A stretch of DNA of 64,000 nucleotides, taken from Larix kaempferi (taxonomy: Eukaryota; Streptophyta; Pinopsida; Pinales; Pinaceae). Position 1 is the first letter of the stretch. Each line of letters opens with the position of its first letter. This document shows, piece by piece, positions 22,590-35,205 of the stretch. The notes under the pieces were generated by a model. That model made no database searches, was not told the DNA's origin, and saw only the letters and a list, made by a program, of their open reading frames with translations. The translations under genes were made by a program, and so were the position numbers. The stretch spans positions 1,464,501 to 1,528,500 of the forward strand of contig BSBM01000877.1 in NCBI GenBank assembly GCA_027924585.1, written 5' to 3'.

Positions 22590-24010
22590 TTTGGGTGCCA
22601 GAATGACCCTGTTTTCTCACTTCTATTGTGATCCTTTTTCCCTGTTTCTCCTTATTAATTTATCCAAGTCGTTATCTTTCCTAAGGAAAAGCATGATCTT
22701 GAGCAGATATAATCTATTATTACTTTGTTATATTAATGGCTAAAGTTTGCTTGTGTTTATGAATTTTGCTTCCTAATTAAGCTGACTTGTGACAGATTGA
22801 TGAAATTAACTGAGACAACTGGGTATTCGGGTGTATCGGCTTTTCAAGGCTCTGGTTCAAGTCATTGCAGAAACATATCAAGTATCCATCCACGTGGCCA
22901 GCCGAAACTCGCCTGGTATTTGATCAGTTCGAATTGTGAGAGCATTGATGCCTATGAAACAGATTTTGTCTCAATGTAATCATGAATGTAACTATTTCTA
23001 TTTTTGAAGTATTGATTCGACAACCTGAAGATCTCCGATCTTCATGGCTGTCTGAATTAAGAGGACCCGAATTGTCTTGTCTAGTCTTTATAGGAAGACG
23101 AGATGGTTCAAAAGGTTAGGCTTATTTTGAAGAGAATTTGTAACAGGAGTGGAAGAACTCTATAGTTGAACCTCATTCTATTAATGAAAATGGCAGTGTT
23201 TTCTTAATTTAGTGTGTATTGATTTCTGGTAGAGTTTAGCGGCATCTCTATTAGGAGGCAAGGGCCCACCTTCTCTCAGAGCTACCTAGTTAGTTAGTTG
23301 TTCATTTCCTTTATTTTGTTTGGGGTGGAATTGAAATTAGAGTTCCTTTTGGTGTGTTGAAACAGTATGAATATTAAGCGTAGGATTCTTCAATTATAAT
23401 TTCTCTTGGTTTACTAAACAGTGTGAGCATTAAGTATAGGATTTTCCATTCATAGCTTTTCTTGGTTTGTTGAAACAATTGATTGAATAATGTGTAGTTT
23501 CTCTTTGCAAGTGTGTTATTGATTATTGTTGTTACATCTGTGCTTTCCTACTGCATTTTCTCATTATTTATTTCCTTTCATGAACTGTTGAAACTGGTAG
23601 ATGGCATATGGATTTATAGAACATGAAGATTGATTTCCTTTATGGTTGAGTATTGCAATTGTGGGTTGGATCCCTTTTTATGATGATGATTTAAGATTTA
23701 TCTTCTTGCAAAAGCAATTTAGCTATTTCATTCTTGAAGCAGTCATTTCCAGAATTGATACAGTAGAAGGATTGTGAATTCTCTTAATCTTTTGGCAGTC
23801 AAATTAGTATTTGAAGTTGGATTTATCAGCGAGCAGAGCATAGAATTAGTAATTAGGTAGATTGTGTGACTTCTATTTGATTGATCAGTTACTGAATGTT
23901 TATGCATATATTTTTCTTGATTACCTTTGAAATAACCAAACTTCCCTGAGTTGACAATTTATATTGAGCACTTTGTTTATTAAATTAATAGGCAATTATA
24001 GTGACCAACA
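22590..24010 (+). repeat. Element A 3' LTR
   Basis: About 1421 bp, ends GACCAACA and is followed by GATAT. Its first bases, TTTGGGTGCC, have lost the TG seen in the 5' copy. 11 differences in 180 aligned bases around 22920-23100. Confidence 0.88.
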
Positions 24011-24360
24011 GATATGGAACTATGTAGAGAGTGCAATGAATAGGTTCAACATGCCACCGTTGGATGAGATAGGCACCACATAACCCATCAAGATTATAAT
24101 TGTTGACATGGAGTAGGAAAGAAATCAAAGTGAATAGGCAATAAGTGAGTTGGAAAAAGTTGATCAACAACTGTTCGATCAGTACATTTATCAGCCAACA
24201 GAAATAGATGCATAGATTGGATCTCTTGCAAATTCTATCTGAAATGGTCTTAAGGAGGACAGATAACGAAGGTTCTAGGAATCAAAGTCCAATTTGAAAG
24301 GCAGAAAGATGAATGTACAAATAGGATCAAAGAATTGCATGCCCAGTGGGATATATTCAA
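24011..24360 (+). pseudogene. Broken coiled-coil ORF (right part)
   Basis: After removal of Element A the frame of the ORF ending at 3123 goes on as WNYVESAMNRFNMPPLDEIGTT and stops at about 24080. Further coding-like text (ISELEKVDQQLFDQYIYQP) runs to about 24210 and a helical Lys/Glu-rich part to about 24360. An A-rich run (24365-24372) follows. Family unknown. Confidence 0.5.
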
Positions 24361-24420
24361 GCAAAAAAAAAATAAGTTATAGTTTATTTAATTTTTGTCT
24401 TGATTTAAATTTAATCACTG

Positions 24421-24536
24421 TAAATTAAAACAAGAAAGACAATTACAAATTTTACACACTTATTTTAGTTTCCCCCGATAAATTAAGACAAGAAAGACGG
24501 TTACAATTTTGTGCACTTATTTTAGTTTTCCCCCCA
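24421..24536. repeat. 58-bp direct duplication
   Basis: Two diverged copies starting TAAATTAAAACAAGAAAGAC (24421) and TAAATTAAGACAAGAAAGAC (24479), each ending in TTTAGTTT followed by a C run. A TATA-like GCTATAAAGG follows at about 24545, so this may be the promoter part of a decayed LTR. Confidence 0.6.
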
Positions 24537-25483
24537 GCTTTGCGCTATAAAGGAGAAATATTTTGAAGCAGAAAATTAAGTATGAATTAATTAATGGTAT
24601 TGTTGTATGAATGCATTGAGTAGGTAGTCCAATTAGATATTTTGGAGACAATTGTTGATAATGGAAAGACGTGGATTCTTCTTCGAATTCTTCTTGGTGA
24701 TATTATGAATGATTGCTTTATTAACAAGTTATATTGAATTATTTCTTTATTACTTGTGATACATGCATCATTTAGCTTTCTAGATTATCCATTTTTAAAG
24801 TTGTAGGAACATATATGTTGAGTATGAAAATTACTTTATGAATCTTGCATGTATTTTAATACTGAATAGAAGGATGTATGAATTACTTCTTTTAATTCAT
24901 GTTTTATGTAGCAAAACATGTAACTTGCTAACATTTAGTCATATTATGAATTCATAAAATGAACGGAAAGATTATGAGTAATTATTTTCCCTATATATGT
25001 GTCTCTGATATTGATGTTTTAATATGTTGTTTATATCAAATATTACTTTTGGATATAGATAACAAAATCATCCTTTCTATGTATTCCTTGAATTTGTAAG
25101 TTTGCTCTGGTAAGGGATAGTTTTAGCTAGCTACTTGTTATTTCTTTGTTGTAACTTAAATAGAATATAAACAAAAAAAGAGACACTAACATATAAAATT
25201 TAATCAAATAAAAAGACTTGAAGCTTAGATCTATCATACGCAGAAATAATAGTAATGGTGAACTAGCCTAAGAGTTGAAGTTTTTGAATATGTCAAGTTC
25301 TTGAAAATTAAGGGAATTGATGTTTAAATGATTACTTTCCATTGATCACCAGGTTTGAATTTCATGTGAGTCATTGATTGGAAGTCATGAAAAATATGGT
25401 GAAGATATTTGTCCAGACCTGTCATAACCTTTTATCAATTTATTACTAATTTATCTATGGTATGCATTAACAAGAGCCACAAA

Positions 25484-25508
25484 GTGGCAATGTCCCTGAC
25501 ATTGCCAC
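25484..25508. repeat. Perfect 11-bp inverted repeat with 3-nt loop
   Basis: GTGGCAATGTC, CCT, GACATTGCCAC. It would form a stable hairpin in either strand. Alone in AT-rich DNA with no partner feature seen. Confidence 0.7.
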
Positions 25509-26212
25509 CTGCTTTATTTGGGAAAGAGCTATTTGCTGGAAGTTGTGGGCAATTGATATAGGAGAACGTAGTTCAAAAGCAGTTGACCTATTCTTAATGG
25601 GGGATTGTGCTATCTCCAAGACACTTGATTGTTTTCTAGTAACCAAGCAAACTTGTGGACAATATATGTAGCATCATATCATGGATAGGAGGAGGGACAT
25701 ATAACTAAGTTCCAATAGTTCTTCAAGTGGGGGTTATGACGCCAAAAATCCATGGTCCTCATGTTGCATCAAAGACACAAAATTTATTGAAATAGTTAAA
25801 GATAGATGGAGACATTATAATTAGATATATACCAATTCACTGAATACCTAAAGAGAATCAAAAGGAAAAGTATAGAGTGCACAAAGAACATATTCAAAGA
25901 CTCTCAAGAGTAGACTTGGATTCTGTAGGAAGGCATAACAAATATCTTCAATTAAAAAATGAATGGTATTTTAGGTGAGGCAAAGTTGAAAAAGCCAAAA
26001 TTGAATAAATATGCTTAAAAAGAGATAACAGATTAGGATGAAGCAAAGTCGAGGAACAATATCAAAGCTACATCGATATTTCAAGGTGATGAAAATCATA
26101 TATTCTTTGCAACTATGCAAAAAAAAGGAAAGATATAAACACTATATGGAGTATAGAAGTTGATATGGGGAACTTTGGCACACAGTTTTAGTGATTTGGC
26201 ATAAATGGTTAT

Positions 26213-27525
26213 TGTTGGGCCCTGGAATTGTCCATTTTTCCATCATTTATCGACATACCTTTCACCCATTTTCTTACCATTATTTCTCATTTATCATTCC
26301 ATTTTCCATCCATTTGTTGTAGCTGCGCGTTGAACAACATGCTACTTCCATTGATCTTTTAAGTGGTTAATAGTGATTATTTTCTTTTATCTTTGATGAA
26401 TTAAAAGACTATTATGCATAATTTTACTAATGATGGTTTGTGGAGTGAGTTGTCACGTACAGGACACTCATAGCCAGCTGTTACAGCCTTAACCAAAAAC
26501 GCATGCCACATAAGAACACCTTGATTCGCGTCTTGATTTGCGGGCAGATGGAAATGAATCTCGAAAATCCGAGAAATGGGTTTTGTGCGTAACATCCTCA
26601 TTTACCTAGCTCACGAGGAAATCATCAAAAAAAGCTATGGTTTGTGATATGCAGGTGGTTCTTTGAGAAGGTATTTTCTAGATTTGGTGTTGCGGCCGGT
26701 TCCAAAATTGCTAGTAGTTACGGCCTTGTTTCAGCTGTTGCAGATCACAAGTTGGGGGTTCAGTTCTTCATTTCCATGAGATAATTTTATGTATAAATAT
26801 GTAATCCATCTCATTGAGAAGGAGGATAGATTGATAGGGATTAAGCATGATAGATTAGGCAGGATAGGAGATGGATGATAGGAGATGTAAGATAGGAGAG
26901 AACACAATGTTATGATGTAGGATTTGATCCAGATCTATTGTAATTCTTCCATTATGATAATACATGCTGGCAGTTTCTTAATTCTGGAGTTGTAGACTTT
27001 CATTGTGGAGATCCAGATCTGCTCAGTGGAGGAAGGACCCTCTTCCCTGAGCAAATGCTGGTAGTGTTGATTGTAAGTATTTTATTTTGTAGATCTGTTA
27101 TTTATTAATTCATGCTTTCATTCAGTAGATTTATCATAGTTGTTTTATTATTCAGTTCATGATTTCATTAGATTTATCATAGCGTTTTCATGTTAATCCA
27201 TTTTGATAGATCGTTGGACAACACAAGACTTATTTTATATTTATGCAATCAGATCTTGTTTCATAGGAATAGATCTTGTCTGAAGTGTGTTCGATTTACA
27301 GTTTGATTTATGAATGGGTTGAGGTTTGATTTACTTTCAAGAAGTTGTGACTTAGTTTACAAATAGTTTCGATTGCATACCAATAGATAACAATGTCAGG
27401 TAGAAATTGTACTCGCATATATTTTGCACGATAGCTTTGAAATAAAAGACTTCCTCGGGTTGATAATTTATGTTTAGCACTCTGCATGTTAAGTTTTAAT
27501 TAACTAACATATAGTGAGCACGACA
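26213..27525 (+). repeat. Element D 5' LTR
   Basis: 1313 bp, TGTTGGGCCC to GAGCACGACA. A TATA-like TATAAATA at 26792 may be the promoter. Purine-rich GATAGG repeats occupy about 26815-26900. Confidence 0.93.
26792..26799 (+). promoter_or_regulatory. Possible TATA box in Element D 5' LTR
   Basis: TATAAATA about 580 bp into the LTR, identical in the 3' copy. Chosen by motif only; the start of transcription is unknown. Confidence 0.35.
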
Positions 27526-27528
27526 TTT

Positions 27529-27546
27529 TGGCGCCGTTGCCGGGGA
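27529..27546 (+). other. Element D primer binding site, tRNA-Asp
   Basis: TGGCGCCGTTGCCGGGGA, three bases after the LTR, a perfect complement of the plant tRNA-Asp 3' end as I know it. Confidence 0.9.
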
Positions 27547-27818
27547 AGTTATCAATTGTGCAATAGTACATCTGACATTGTTTTGCAGATGCATTGTTAA
27601 AATAGGGCATGTAGGTTGCATGATTACATTTCAGTTTATTGAATTTATTTTGAGTGTTAATTTTCTGTCTTTACATTCAGTTTTATTTTCAATCTTGGCA
27701 GCATAAATCTTATTATTCCCCTTAGTGGTGTTGTAAGCACCACCCATTCTACTAACAAGTTGACAGGAACATTCGAAGGAGGAGCCTCAATATAGCGCAC
27801 AAAGAATCTAATGAAGAG

Positions 27819-29552
27819 ATGGCAGATGGAGAAGTTGTTACCTTCGAATTTCCCATCAGAGATTCGAGAGGAGTGGCACCAACGAAAAGAATTCCCTCAC
27901 ATGTTCTACCAAATTTTCACGGTTTGAAAAACGAAGACCCTGATGTATTTTTATTTCAATTTGAAGTACTTTGTAGAGGATATGGTTATTGTGCTAATGA
28001 TCAAAAGTTGAATGTATTTCCCCTTACTCTAAAAGGAACAGCCCTCCGATGGTTCATGAGCCTCGGTGGGAATTGTATACAAACTTGGGAAGACATGAAA
28101 CATGTGTTCTTGAAAAGGTACCAAGATTATTGCAGGGTCAATGAAGACATCTTCGAAATGACACAAGGAGAAGAAGAGAGTCTGGAGGAATACATAGAAC
28201 GATTTCAATATAATCTCCAAAGATCCAAACAGAGGAAACTGGGGAAGGAAATCTTAAAAACACTTCTACTCAAGGGAATCCAAGCTGAATGTTTAGAAAT
28301 ATTGAATCTGATCGGAATAGGTAATGTATTTCAGTTAGCATATGATGATATTTGTGAGTTGTGTAGAAGGTATTCAAGAGGAAACTTCAAGATTGGTAAG
28401 AATTCTAAGGAACTTTTATCTTTATTTTTGAAATCTGCTGCAAAAACAAGAGTTTTACGAGCTGAAATCAGCAATTTAGTTAAAATTTCTAAAGCTGGTT
28501 CACAATCGGTTGTTTTGCAGGATAAGAAAAAGCAGGAGGAAAAAAGAGAAGCAAGGGATTTCCCTTTGGATAATCTTGAAAGTTGTGGTATATGTGACTT
28601 GAATCATTCCACAGATCATTGTCCCTCTTTACCAAAGATGAAAGAAACATATCATAGAGATCTGGGAGTTGCAGCCAACTCGTTGCAATAGTCATGTCAA
28701 CCATGGCCTACATCTATGGTTCAAAATTCTATCCTTCCATTTCCTTACTCTCATACTCAATCATTGAATACTCTTCCACCATGGCAGCTGTTGCAGCCTC
28801 AATTTAACTCTTACCTACCTTACCCACAAGGTTGGAATGGCCCATCTTATGATCATATGACCACTCTCCCTCATGCTGCAACACAAGTTGGTCCTTAAAT
28901 ATCAACCTCACAAATCAATCATCTACATCAGCCACATCTATCTTCTCATCAAACTCCTTGGTACGCAAAACAATTTCCTGTCCAATCCACCCTCCACCCT
29001 AACCATAATAAAGCAGTACAATATGCTTGCAGTGCTAAACTGCAAAATGTTCCTACATTTCCCTCTTGTTCTACCTCATCTACACCGCTGCAAAAAGGCT
29101 GTGCATTGTTGCAGCAAATCCATATGAGGCCTGAACATGTTTTAAATCCAAGTTTTGCAGATGGAGTTTCTTCTAGTCCTCATAAGTAAGCAGACAAGAT
29201 CAACAATACACACATAATATTTGATGGAGAACAACCATTGGAACCAAAAGCATCATTCACATCATTAGATCCGAAACCCTTATGCATTGAGGAAGATCAG
29301 TTTACTAAGGAGCTTCACGGTGTCACATCCATGAGAAATCAAGGGAACAAAGACTATATTGAAGCTTGGTTTCAATCTGTCATCGGTCTGCAGCATCATT
29401 TCATACTTCACCAATTCTTGGCACCATCATTTCAAGGGAAGTTGATCTCTCATATCCTAGAATTCATAAAGTTATATTTTTCTATTGGGAGTATGAGCAT
29501 ACTTGAGTCACTTTTTCGAAAATGGCTCCATTGGAAATATGCATACACTTGA
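27819..29552 (+). pseudogene. Element D gag, one frame with three stops
   Basis: Starts at MADGEVVTFEFPIRD, 270 bases after the PBS. One frame runs 578 codons with nonsense stops at 28689 (TAG), 28896 (TAA) and 29187 (TAA) and no frameshift. The capsid core has VFPLTLKGTALRWFMSLGG and VFLKRYQDYCRV; the knuckle is CGICDLNHSTDHC (Cys-x2-Cys-x3-His-x4-Cys). Close to Element A Gag throughout. After the second stop come a Pro/Gln/His-rich part and a last block (29238-29552), LEPKASFTSLDPKPLCIEED to KWLHWKYAYT, which I do not recognise. Would form particles if intact; would need pol in trans. Confidence 0.85.
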
Positions 29553-31636
29553 AATTTTTTTTTTAGTTCCAAGTAGAATAGGGTAGGATAGAGTAATAGA
29601 ATAAAACCATGCTCTTGTTTGTTTAAGTTTATTTTTTATTTTTGAATAAGTATGCTCTCTTCCTGCGCCTTGTTGCGATCTGGAAGATCAGAAAGTAGAA
29701 AGATAAGGAATGGGTATGAGATGTTTTCATGTATGCTTTGGAATTGTTGACTATTTGAACAAAAATGCTTAAGTCATTTTTGTCATCAATTTCTCAATTT
29801 CAATTTGTCTCTATTTGTTACAAATAAAAATAAAAATATCATGAAAACAAAATTACAGTAATTCGAGAAAGTGAATGAAGGATCCACAGGAAAATGAGCC
29901 CATGATTATGGAACCCTTCAAGCTTGAAATTTGACATAAAGTTGTTAGCTGCAACACCCAGCTTTGAGTGATTACTCTCAGCTGTGATTACTCGCAGCTA
30001 CAACAGTGAGCTGCAACACTAGCTGTGACAGGGAGCTACAACACCCAGCTGTGGTTGTGCTACAGGTAAAATTTTATGAGATTGAGATATGTGTGTGTTG
30101 CACATCATGATTTTTTTTTAGTTTTTATTTTCCATAAAAATGCACATTGTTTTACTTCAACATTATGTCATTTTTTGAAGAGTTACAGCTGTGGCTGCAA
30201 CAAACCGTGTAAGACAATCTAGGTGCTCAATGCTTGAAATTTTTGATATGGATGTGTGTTATATTTAAATTTACATCATTAAAATCACTCACACCTATTT
30301 CGATCACTTTTTGTGGGTCAAATTTAATTTATTAAATTTTTGGTGACATTTTGGCTTGAAAATCTTACTGGAACACAGTCAGGACAGTCCATTTTTGGGA
30401 GACCAAATGAACTTATTTTTAAAACCTGTTTACATCCCAAGTAGCCCTTTGAATCTAGTTTCCAAAACAATTTAAATTTTTATGAGTGGGTGTCAAACGA
30501 AAATTTTATGGCCAAAATACTAACAGGGTGTCAAGTTGGCAGCTTAAGAACAGAGCTGGGACAGTCAATTTTTGGATGCCTTATTGGACATATTTTGCAA
30601 ACCTGTTTCATTGGTATATTCCCCTATGAATATAGTTTATAATGCAATTCGAATCACTCCATTTCGATATCATATGCAAATTTTATGACCAAAATACCAA
30701 CTGCCTATCACAAATCTACATTCCTAAAACTCTATTTTCTAGACTGTTCATTGGCTTATTTGACTCATCAATTATTGTTGGATTCAAAACCTATTTCTAA
30801 TGGAGATACCTACAAGAATCTACTTTCATATCCAATTGGAATCACATCAATCCGTTATCAAACAAAAAAGTTAAGCCTAAAACTGTGATTGTTGGTCTAG
30901 TCCAGAATTCGAAAAAAACACCTTGTCATGTAGGTTGTTACTGAGTGATTTGGAACATCATTACATAGAATTATAAAAACTTGTTTCTAATGGAAATATA
31001 CCTATGAATTTAATTTCATTTGGCTTTGGAATCACTCAAATTAGACAAGGAACGAAGAAGCTATGATCAGAATACCGTTGGTGAGTCTAGATGGACATTG
31101 CTCTCCTGCAGGTATAAAATGGATTTTGCTTTGTTCATTTTTCTTTGGATTTGTTTTATAAGTAATTGCTCGTTGTTTTTTTTTCATAAGTGTTGGGTGA
31201 AGAGAGACCAATCATCTCTCTTCTTCCATCATCTCATGTTTTATTGCAGGCAAATGCTAGGTTTTGCAGGTCCTTGGAAGAAGAAGGTCAATGCATGCAC
31301 GAGTGACTCTTGAAGACTTTTTATCAATTTGCAAATGGATTGAGGACATAAAAAAAATGGAGAGATTAATGTGCAAACCATACAAAGTCCAATGTTTCCG
31401 AAATCAAGTCCCATTGCTACATGCCAAGAATCATTTTTAGACACCTGTCATCCCACTTGTTGCCGAAAGAAACCCCTCAAGAAGCCAATTGCCCTATGGT
31501 AGATTCATTCACCCTCCTCATTTCAAAACCCTAAAAAATTCCATTCATGTTGAAGTCCCATTTTCCACTGCTTATGTAGTCTCCATTACCATTTTATTTC
31601 CTATCACTACTACATCATGACTTCACATATACTTTC
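29553..31636 (+). other. Element D non-coding internal region, left
   Basis: No coding frame recognised. CAGCTGTG/AGCTGCAACAC words recur at 29940-30065, and a tandem array lies at 30372-31085. Pol should lie here in an autonomous relative. Interrupted at 31637 by Element E. Confidence 0.55.
30372..31085 (+). repeat. Diverged ~177-bp tandem repeat in Element D
   Basis: Units starting at about 30372 and 30549 share GACAGTC-ATTTTTGG, AAACCTGTTT, TGAAT-TAGTTT and GAAAATTTTATG(G/A)CCAAAATAC blocks. Two further, more diverged units carry ATTTCTAATGGA, TTTCAT and GGAATCAC blocks up to about 31085. Period about 177 bp for the first pair. Confidence 0.6.
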
Positions 31637-32357
31637 TGTTGGCCCAGTTTTGCAACCAGGCTTAGTGCTATGGGCACCTACTAACTAGTAGCAGCAGTTT
31701 CAATGGAAATAAATAACAAGAAACTAATTAAACAAGACTATTCATGGATCTAAGCAAAGATATTAAGCAAATAACAAAACTAATTTAAAATCAAGAACAA
31801 GACAACGTAGAATAATGAATTTGTATTGAAAGAATGGGGGCAAGCAAGTGCTTGCAGAATCAATACCTCTAATGGTGAGGTTGAATGGCTCCAAGGATGA
31901 GCAACTCCAATCTCCAATGGTCTCTTCTCCAATGTGGTTTGCAATGGCTAAAATGCTCAGGGGAGATTTCAGCAGCATAAGGATGAGATAATGGATGGAT
32001 GTGAAATGAGGAGCCCCTACCACCTTTTTATAGGTTTTGGTGGTGGGGAATACCATTTGTGGTTTTGTGGAAACCAAATGGTATTGACCAACATGGTTTA
32101 GGTACTTTTCCCTCCTTTTTCCTTTTTTGAATAAAAATAATATTTTAATTCCCTTTTTAATATTTTTGGGAATTTGGACCCTTTTTGAGGGTTTTTTATG
32201 CTTTTCAGGAAAAATAATCTTTTTTAATGGAAAAAGGGGTGTACTAAGGTCTTTTGGTGACTTTTTGTTGGTTTCAGAGGCTCAGCTGGTGGAAAAGTGG
32301 ACAAATGGGTCATGTGAATAAGGGAATGAGCTAGTGAGCACTTTTTAGGTGTTAACA
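31637..32357 (-). repeat. Element E 3' LTR (left copy)
   Basis: 721 bp, TGTTGGCCCAG to GTTAACA in + strand reading. Contains a sense open frame of 104 codons (31763-32077) whose translation is identical in the other LTR; I take it as chance or leader, not a gene. Confidence 0.92.
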
Positions 32358-32370
32358 GATTGCCCCCTGA
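32358..32370 (-). other. Element E polypurine tract
   Basis: TCAGGGGGCAATC on the - strand, directly before the 3' LTR (which starts TGTTAACACC in that direction). Confidence 0.75.
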
Positions 32371-33177
32371 TGTGTGAGGGCAGGAACTCATCGTATGGCC
32401 GATAGACATCATAGTTCTTTTATCTTTTTTCAGGGGTTTGGGAAGGAGAAGAGACCGATTGGAGACTGGAGCCACGGCCCTTGGAAGCTGCAAGAAACAA
32501 AAAATATTACATGGCCTCAATATGAATGAGGTATAATCTCTGATAAAGGACGAGGCGGGCATTCCCATGCTCGTATCAAGACATATACAAAACAATTAGT
32601 CCCAAGAAGGGGGATCTAATACATAAAGAAATATACTGGTACATCATAATGGTCCAGAGGGGACATTATTGTGGGATATACTCATGATCATGGCTGATCT
32701 CAATAACTGATACACTGGAATAACTGTTGAACTGCTGAAACTGAATGTGTCCAACATCTGTATGGACTCAATGATTGTGAGCCATCTCTGGGAAGTATTT
32801 GTATTTGTATACTCGAGGGAGTATCAAACTGGGGTACATCTGAATACTGTCGCCATGTGCAACCCGGATATCTATAGAAAAAGTGTAACTGGTGTTATCT
32901 ATAGGAAGACTCTCAAATGTGGAGGAGTCAGTAGGTATCCGGGGTCTTCGACTAATAAGTGAAACGGCAGAATACCCTGTGCGAGTCTCAACGATGCGAT
33001 CTAGGTGTTGAAGTCGAGCATGTGAGAAACAACCATTTGGAGAGGCACTGAAGATTCCTCTCGAAATGATTCGTAGGCACTCATCATAAATGGTGATGAG
33101 TCCAAGACACAGGGACCTCTAGGTCTATCCTCTGGAATCAATGTGGTTGTCGTCGACAGAAGGAGACCAGCAACTAA
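32371..33177 (-). other. Element E 3' UTR, distal part
   Basis: No ORF recognised. Ends at solo LTR F; ACTAA at 33173-33177 is the left copy of its target-site duplication. Confidence 0.5.
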
Positions 33178-35200
33178 TGTAATGTCCCTTGTTAGGAATT
33201 TTATTAAAATGGCAATTTTTCACTTTTTTTCCTAGTTAGACCTTTGACTAGTTTTGATCTCTAGGTCCCAATTTTGCCCCAAATGATCCCAAATATTCTG
33301 AGAAGGTATATGAATGGTATTAGAACATAAATATGTGTTTCAGGGATGCCTTTGGACCTTTAAAATACTTCTGCAAATCCTCTTTCAATTCTGATCAATG
33401 TAGGTAACTTTACTAGTGATTTTCCTTTGACTAGTATTGGTCTCTAGGTCTCAAATTGACTCCAAATGCCTTCAAATATTCAAGGAAGGTGTATGAATGA
33501 TATTATAACTTGAATATGATGTTTATGGATGACATATGTCCACCAAAAGACCTCTGCAAACTCTCTTAAGATTCTGAACCAATTATGCAATTTTACTAGT
33601 AATTTGGGGTTCAAATCCCCTTGGGGTAAGCACTGAAAATGGCTTCCCAAATACCTCCAAACCCACTCAAATTTATGAACAGAGGTATGTAATGTGTTAA
33701 GTATTTTATTAAAGTCTCATATGCACCATTAATGGATTATTACAATTGTTCTCACCCTCTCCCATTCAACTGCAAAAATCCCCAATTCGACCCTTGGGGA
33801 AATGGCACTATTTCACCTCCCAATACAACTAAACTGAGTAAAAATGCTTCAAATGCTCAAGTACAGTACATGAAACTTGTAGAATACATCCATGGTAGTA
33901 TATTGATCACAAATATATCAAAGAATCATCCATTCATTCGAAATCATCATCAATACATTGGCTCACAACAAGGTAGTGGGGAAATGGCATTGTTCTTCCA
34001 TTAAAAATGAGATTTATACATTTCTAGTTGGAATTTCGACCTGAAACTTTTTGGAGATGAAGAACAGAGTATTTACTTCATATTACAAAATAAATGGGGC
34101 ATTAAAAGCTTCCCCAAAGAGTACAATAGCTCACCAAAAACGCCCTCCCTCAAGGATCAAGAATATGCCATCAAAACTGGAAATGGTTGAAGGAGTGAGC
34201 TGCAATAGAAGAAACCATGAGCTGCCCTGTAGCTTACACCTGCAAATAAAGACTCCATTAAAGCTCCAAATGAAAGGTCTGAATGGCCTTTCCAATTACC
34301 AACTTGGATGGGAATCTTTCACCCTCGAAATTGGCTAAGGCAAGAAACTAGTCATCCACTAGCTCTCCCTCTTCACAAATGCAATTGCAAATTCTACAAA
34401 TGATCAAAAAGCCATTCTAATACTTCATTTCTACATTTTATAACCAACATTAGCCTTCTAAGGGTCGAAATCCTCTCAATAGATTCAATAGATTTTCATT
34501 TAGGAAATATTCCACATTTGCCACTTGTCTCCTAGTTCCAACCTTCCATCTTCTCCCAAATTCGATTTTGAGTCTCTTTGGCTTCTCCAACTCCCAAATT
34601 CGCCTTCTTTGAGCCTATTTTTGGGGCTGACATGTCATAGTGGTCAGATGTCAGAGGTCAGGTCTGCAATTTGTCATAGTTGTCATAGATGCTCCATCAT
34701 TGGTGTCATAGGGGCTAGGGAATCTAGCCCAAGTGTCCACAAACTTCCACTTTGACTCTTTATCTTCCATGGAGGTTACCAATCCTTCCAAATTCGACCT
34801 AAGATGCTCAATGACATGTTTTATGACTTACCAACTCACCCAAGAGTGTTCACATTCCCTTTAATTCGAATTTGCAAAAGAGAGATACCAAGTATATTGA
34901 AAAATCAAGCTAGTGTGGGTCCCACATCCTCCATATGTCTCCAAAACCATTTGTCACTTATGATTTCTCTTGAATTTCTTTATTCACTCTATTTATTAAA
35001 TACTTGAACCCTTCTAATGTCTAAACATCATTTATTATCCCCCTTATTCCAAATCCCAAAGCTTCCACCCCAAACTTAGGAAACTAGTAATTTTCCTCCT
35101 TGGCAATTATTTGACCCTTAACATCAATTTTACAAACTCTAATGAATATGGCTAATGTGATTAGGCCATTGTGACCTAATTCCAAATTTGGGACATGACA
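33178..35200. mobile_element. Solo LTR F, 2023 bp
   Basis: Begins TGTAATGTCCC and ends GGGACATGACA, imperfect inverted ends, with ACTAA at 33173-33177 and 35201-35205. TG...CA ends and 5-bp duplication indicate a solo LTR. Contains a 183-bp internal tandem duplication (CCTTTGACTAGT at 33241 and 33424). No coding recognised. A related sequence starts at 63001 in the same direction, with matching blocks such as AATGAAAGGTCT and GATGGGAATCTTTCACC. Confidence 0.85.
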
Positions 35201-35205
35201 ACTAA

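Larger units (their letters stand above)
3124..24010 (+). mobile_element. Element A: Athila/Tat-like Ty3 LTR retrotransposon, host of two insertions
   Basis: Bounded by two related LTRs (3124-4590 and 22590-24010) and flanked by the 5-bp duplication GATAT at 3119-3123 and 24011-24015. LTR ends read TGTTGG and CCAACA. Order on the + strand: LTR, tRNA-Asp-type PBS, gag, protease, RT, RNase H, integrase, a third ORF, PPT, LTR. Protease before RT before integrase is the Ty3 order, and the PBS type and Cys-x2-Cys-x3-His-x4-Cys Gag knuckle fit the Athila/Tat group. Total length is 20.9 kb, of which about 7.3 kb is later insertion (Element B and solo LTR C). Every ORF carries stops or frameshifts, so the element is dead. 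Three 60-base blocks aligned by eye give about 6% LTR divergence. Confidence 0.92.
24361..26212. other. AT-rich DNA, no gene recognised
   Basis: No coherent reading frame on either strand. Contains a 58-bp direct duplication (24421 and 24479), a hairpin at 25484-25508 and a PPT-like CAAGTGGGGGTTA followed by TGACGCC at about 25725-25740, which could be the end of an unrecognised old element. Confidence 0.5.

Noticed and set aside
24365-24372. Poly-A tail of a retrocopy
   Set aside because: Only about nine A residues, no matching duplication, and the sequence to the left is a split ORF interrupted by Element A.
25725-25760. 3' end of a Ty1/copia element (CAAGTGGGGGTTA then TGACGCC)
   Set aside because: The PPT-like run is suggestive, but no second LTR copy, pol motif or target-site duplication could be found around it.
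27529-27546. Fragment of a tRNA-Asp gene
   Set aside because: Only the 3'-end complement is present, directly inside an LTR, as expected for a primer binding site; no cloverleaf surrounds it.
31763-32077. 104-codon ORF identical in both Element E LTRs
   Set aside because: Identity comes from LTR duplication, not selection. No domain; one frame in an LTR of this length can be open by chance.
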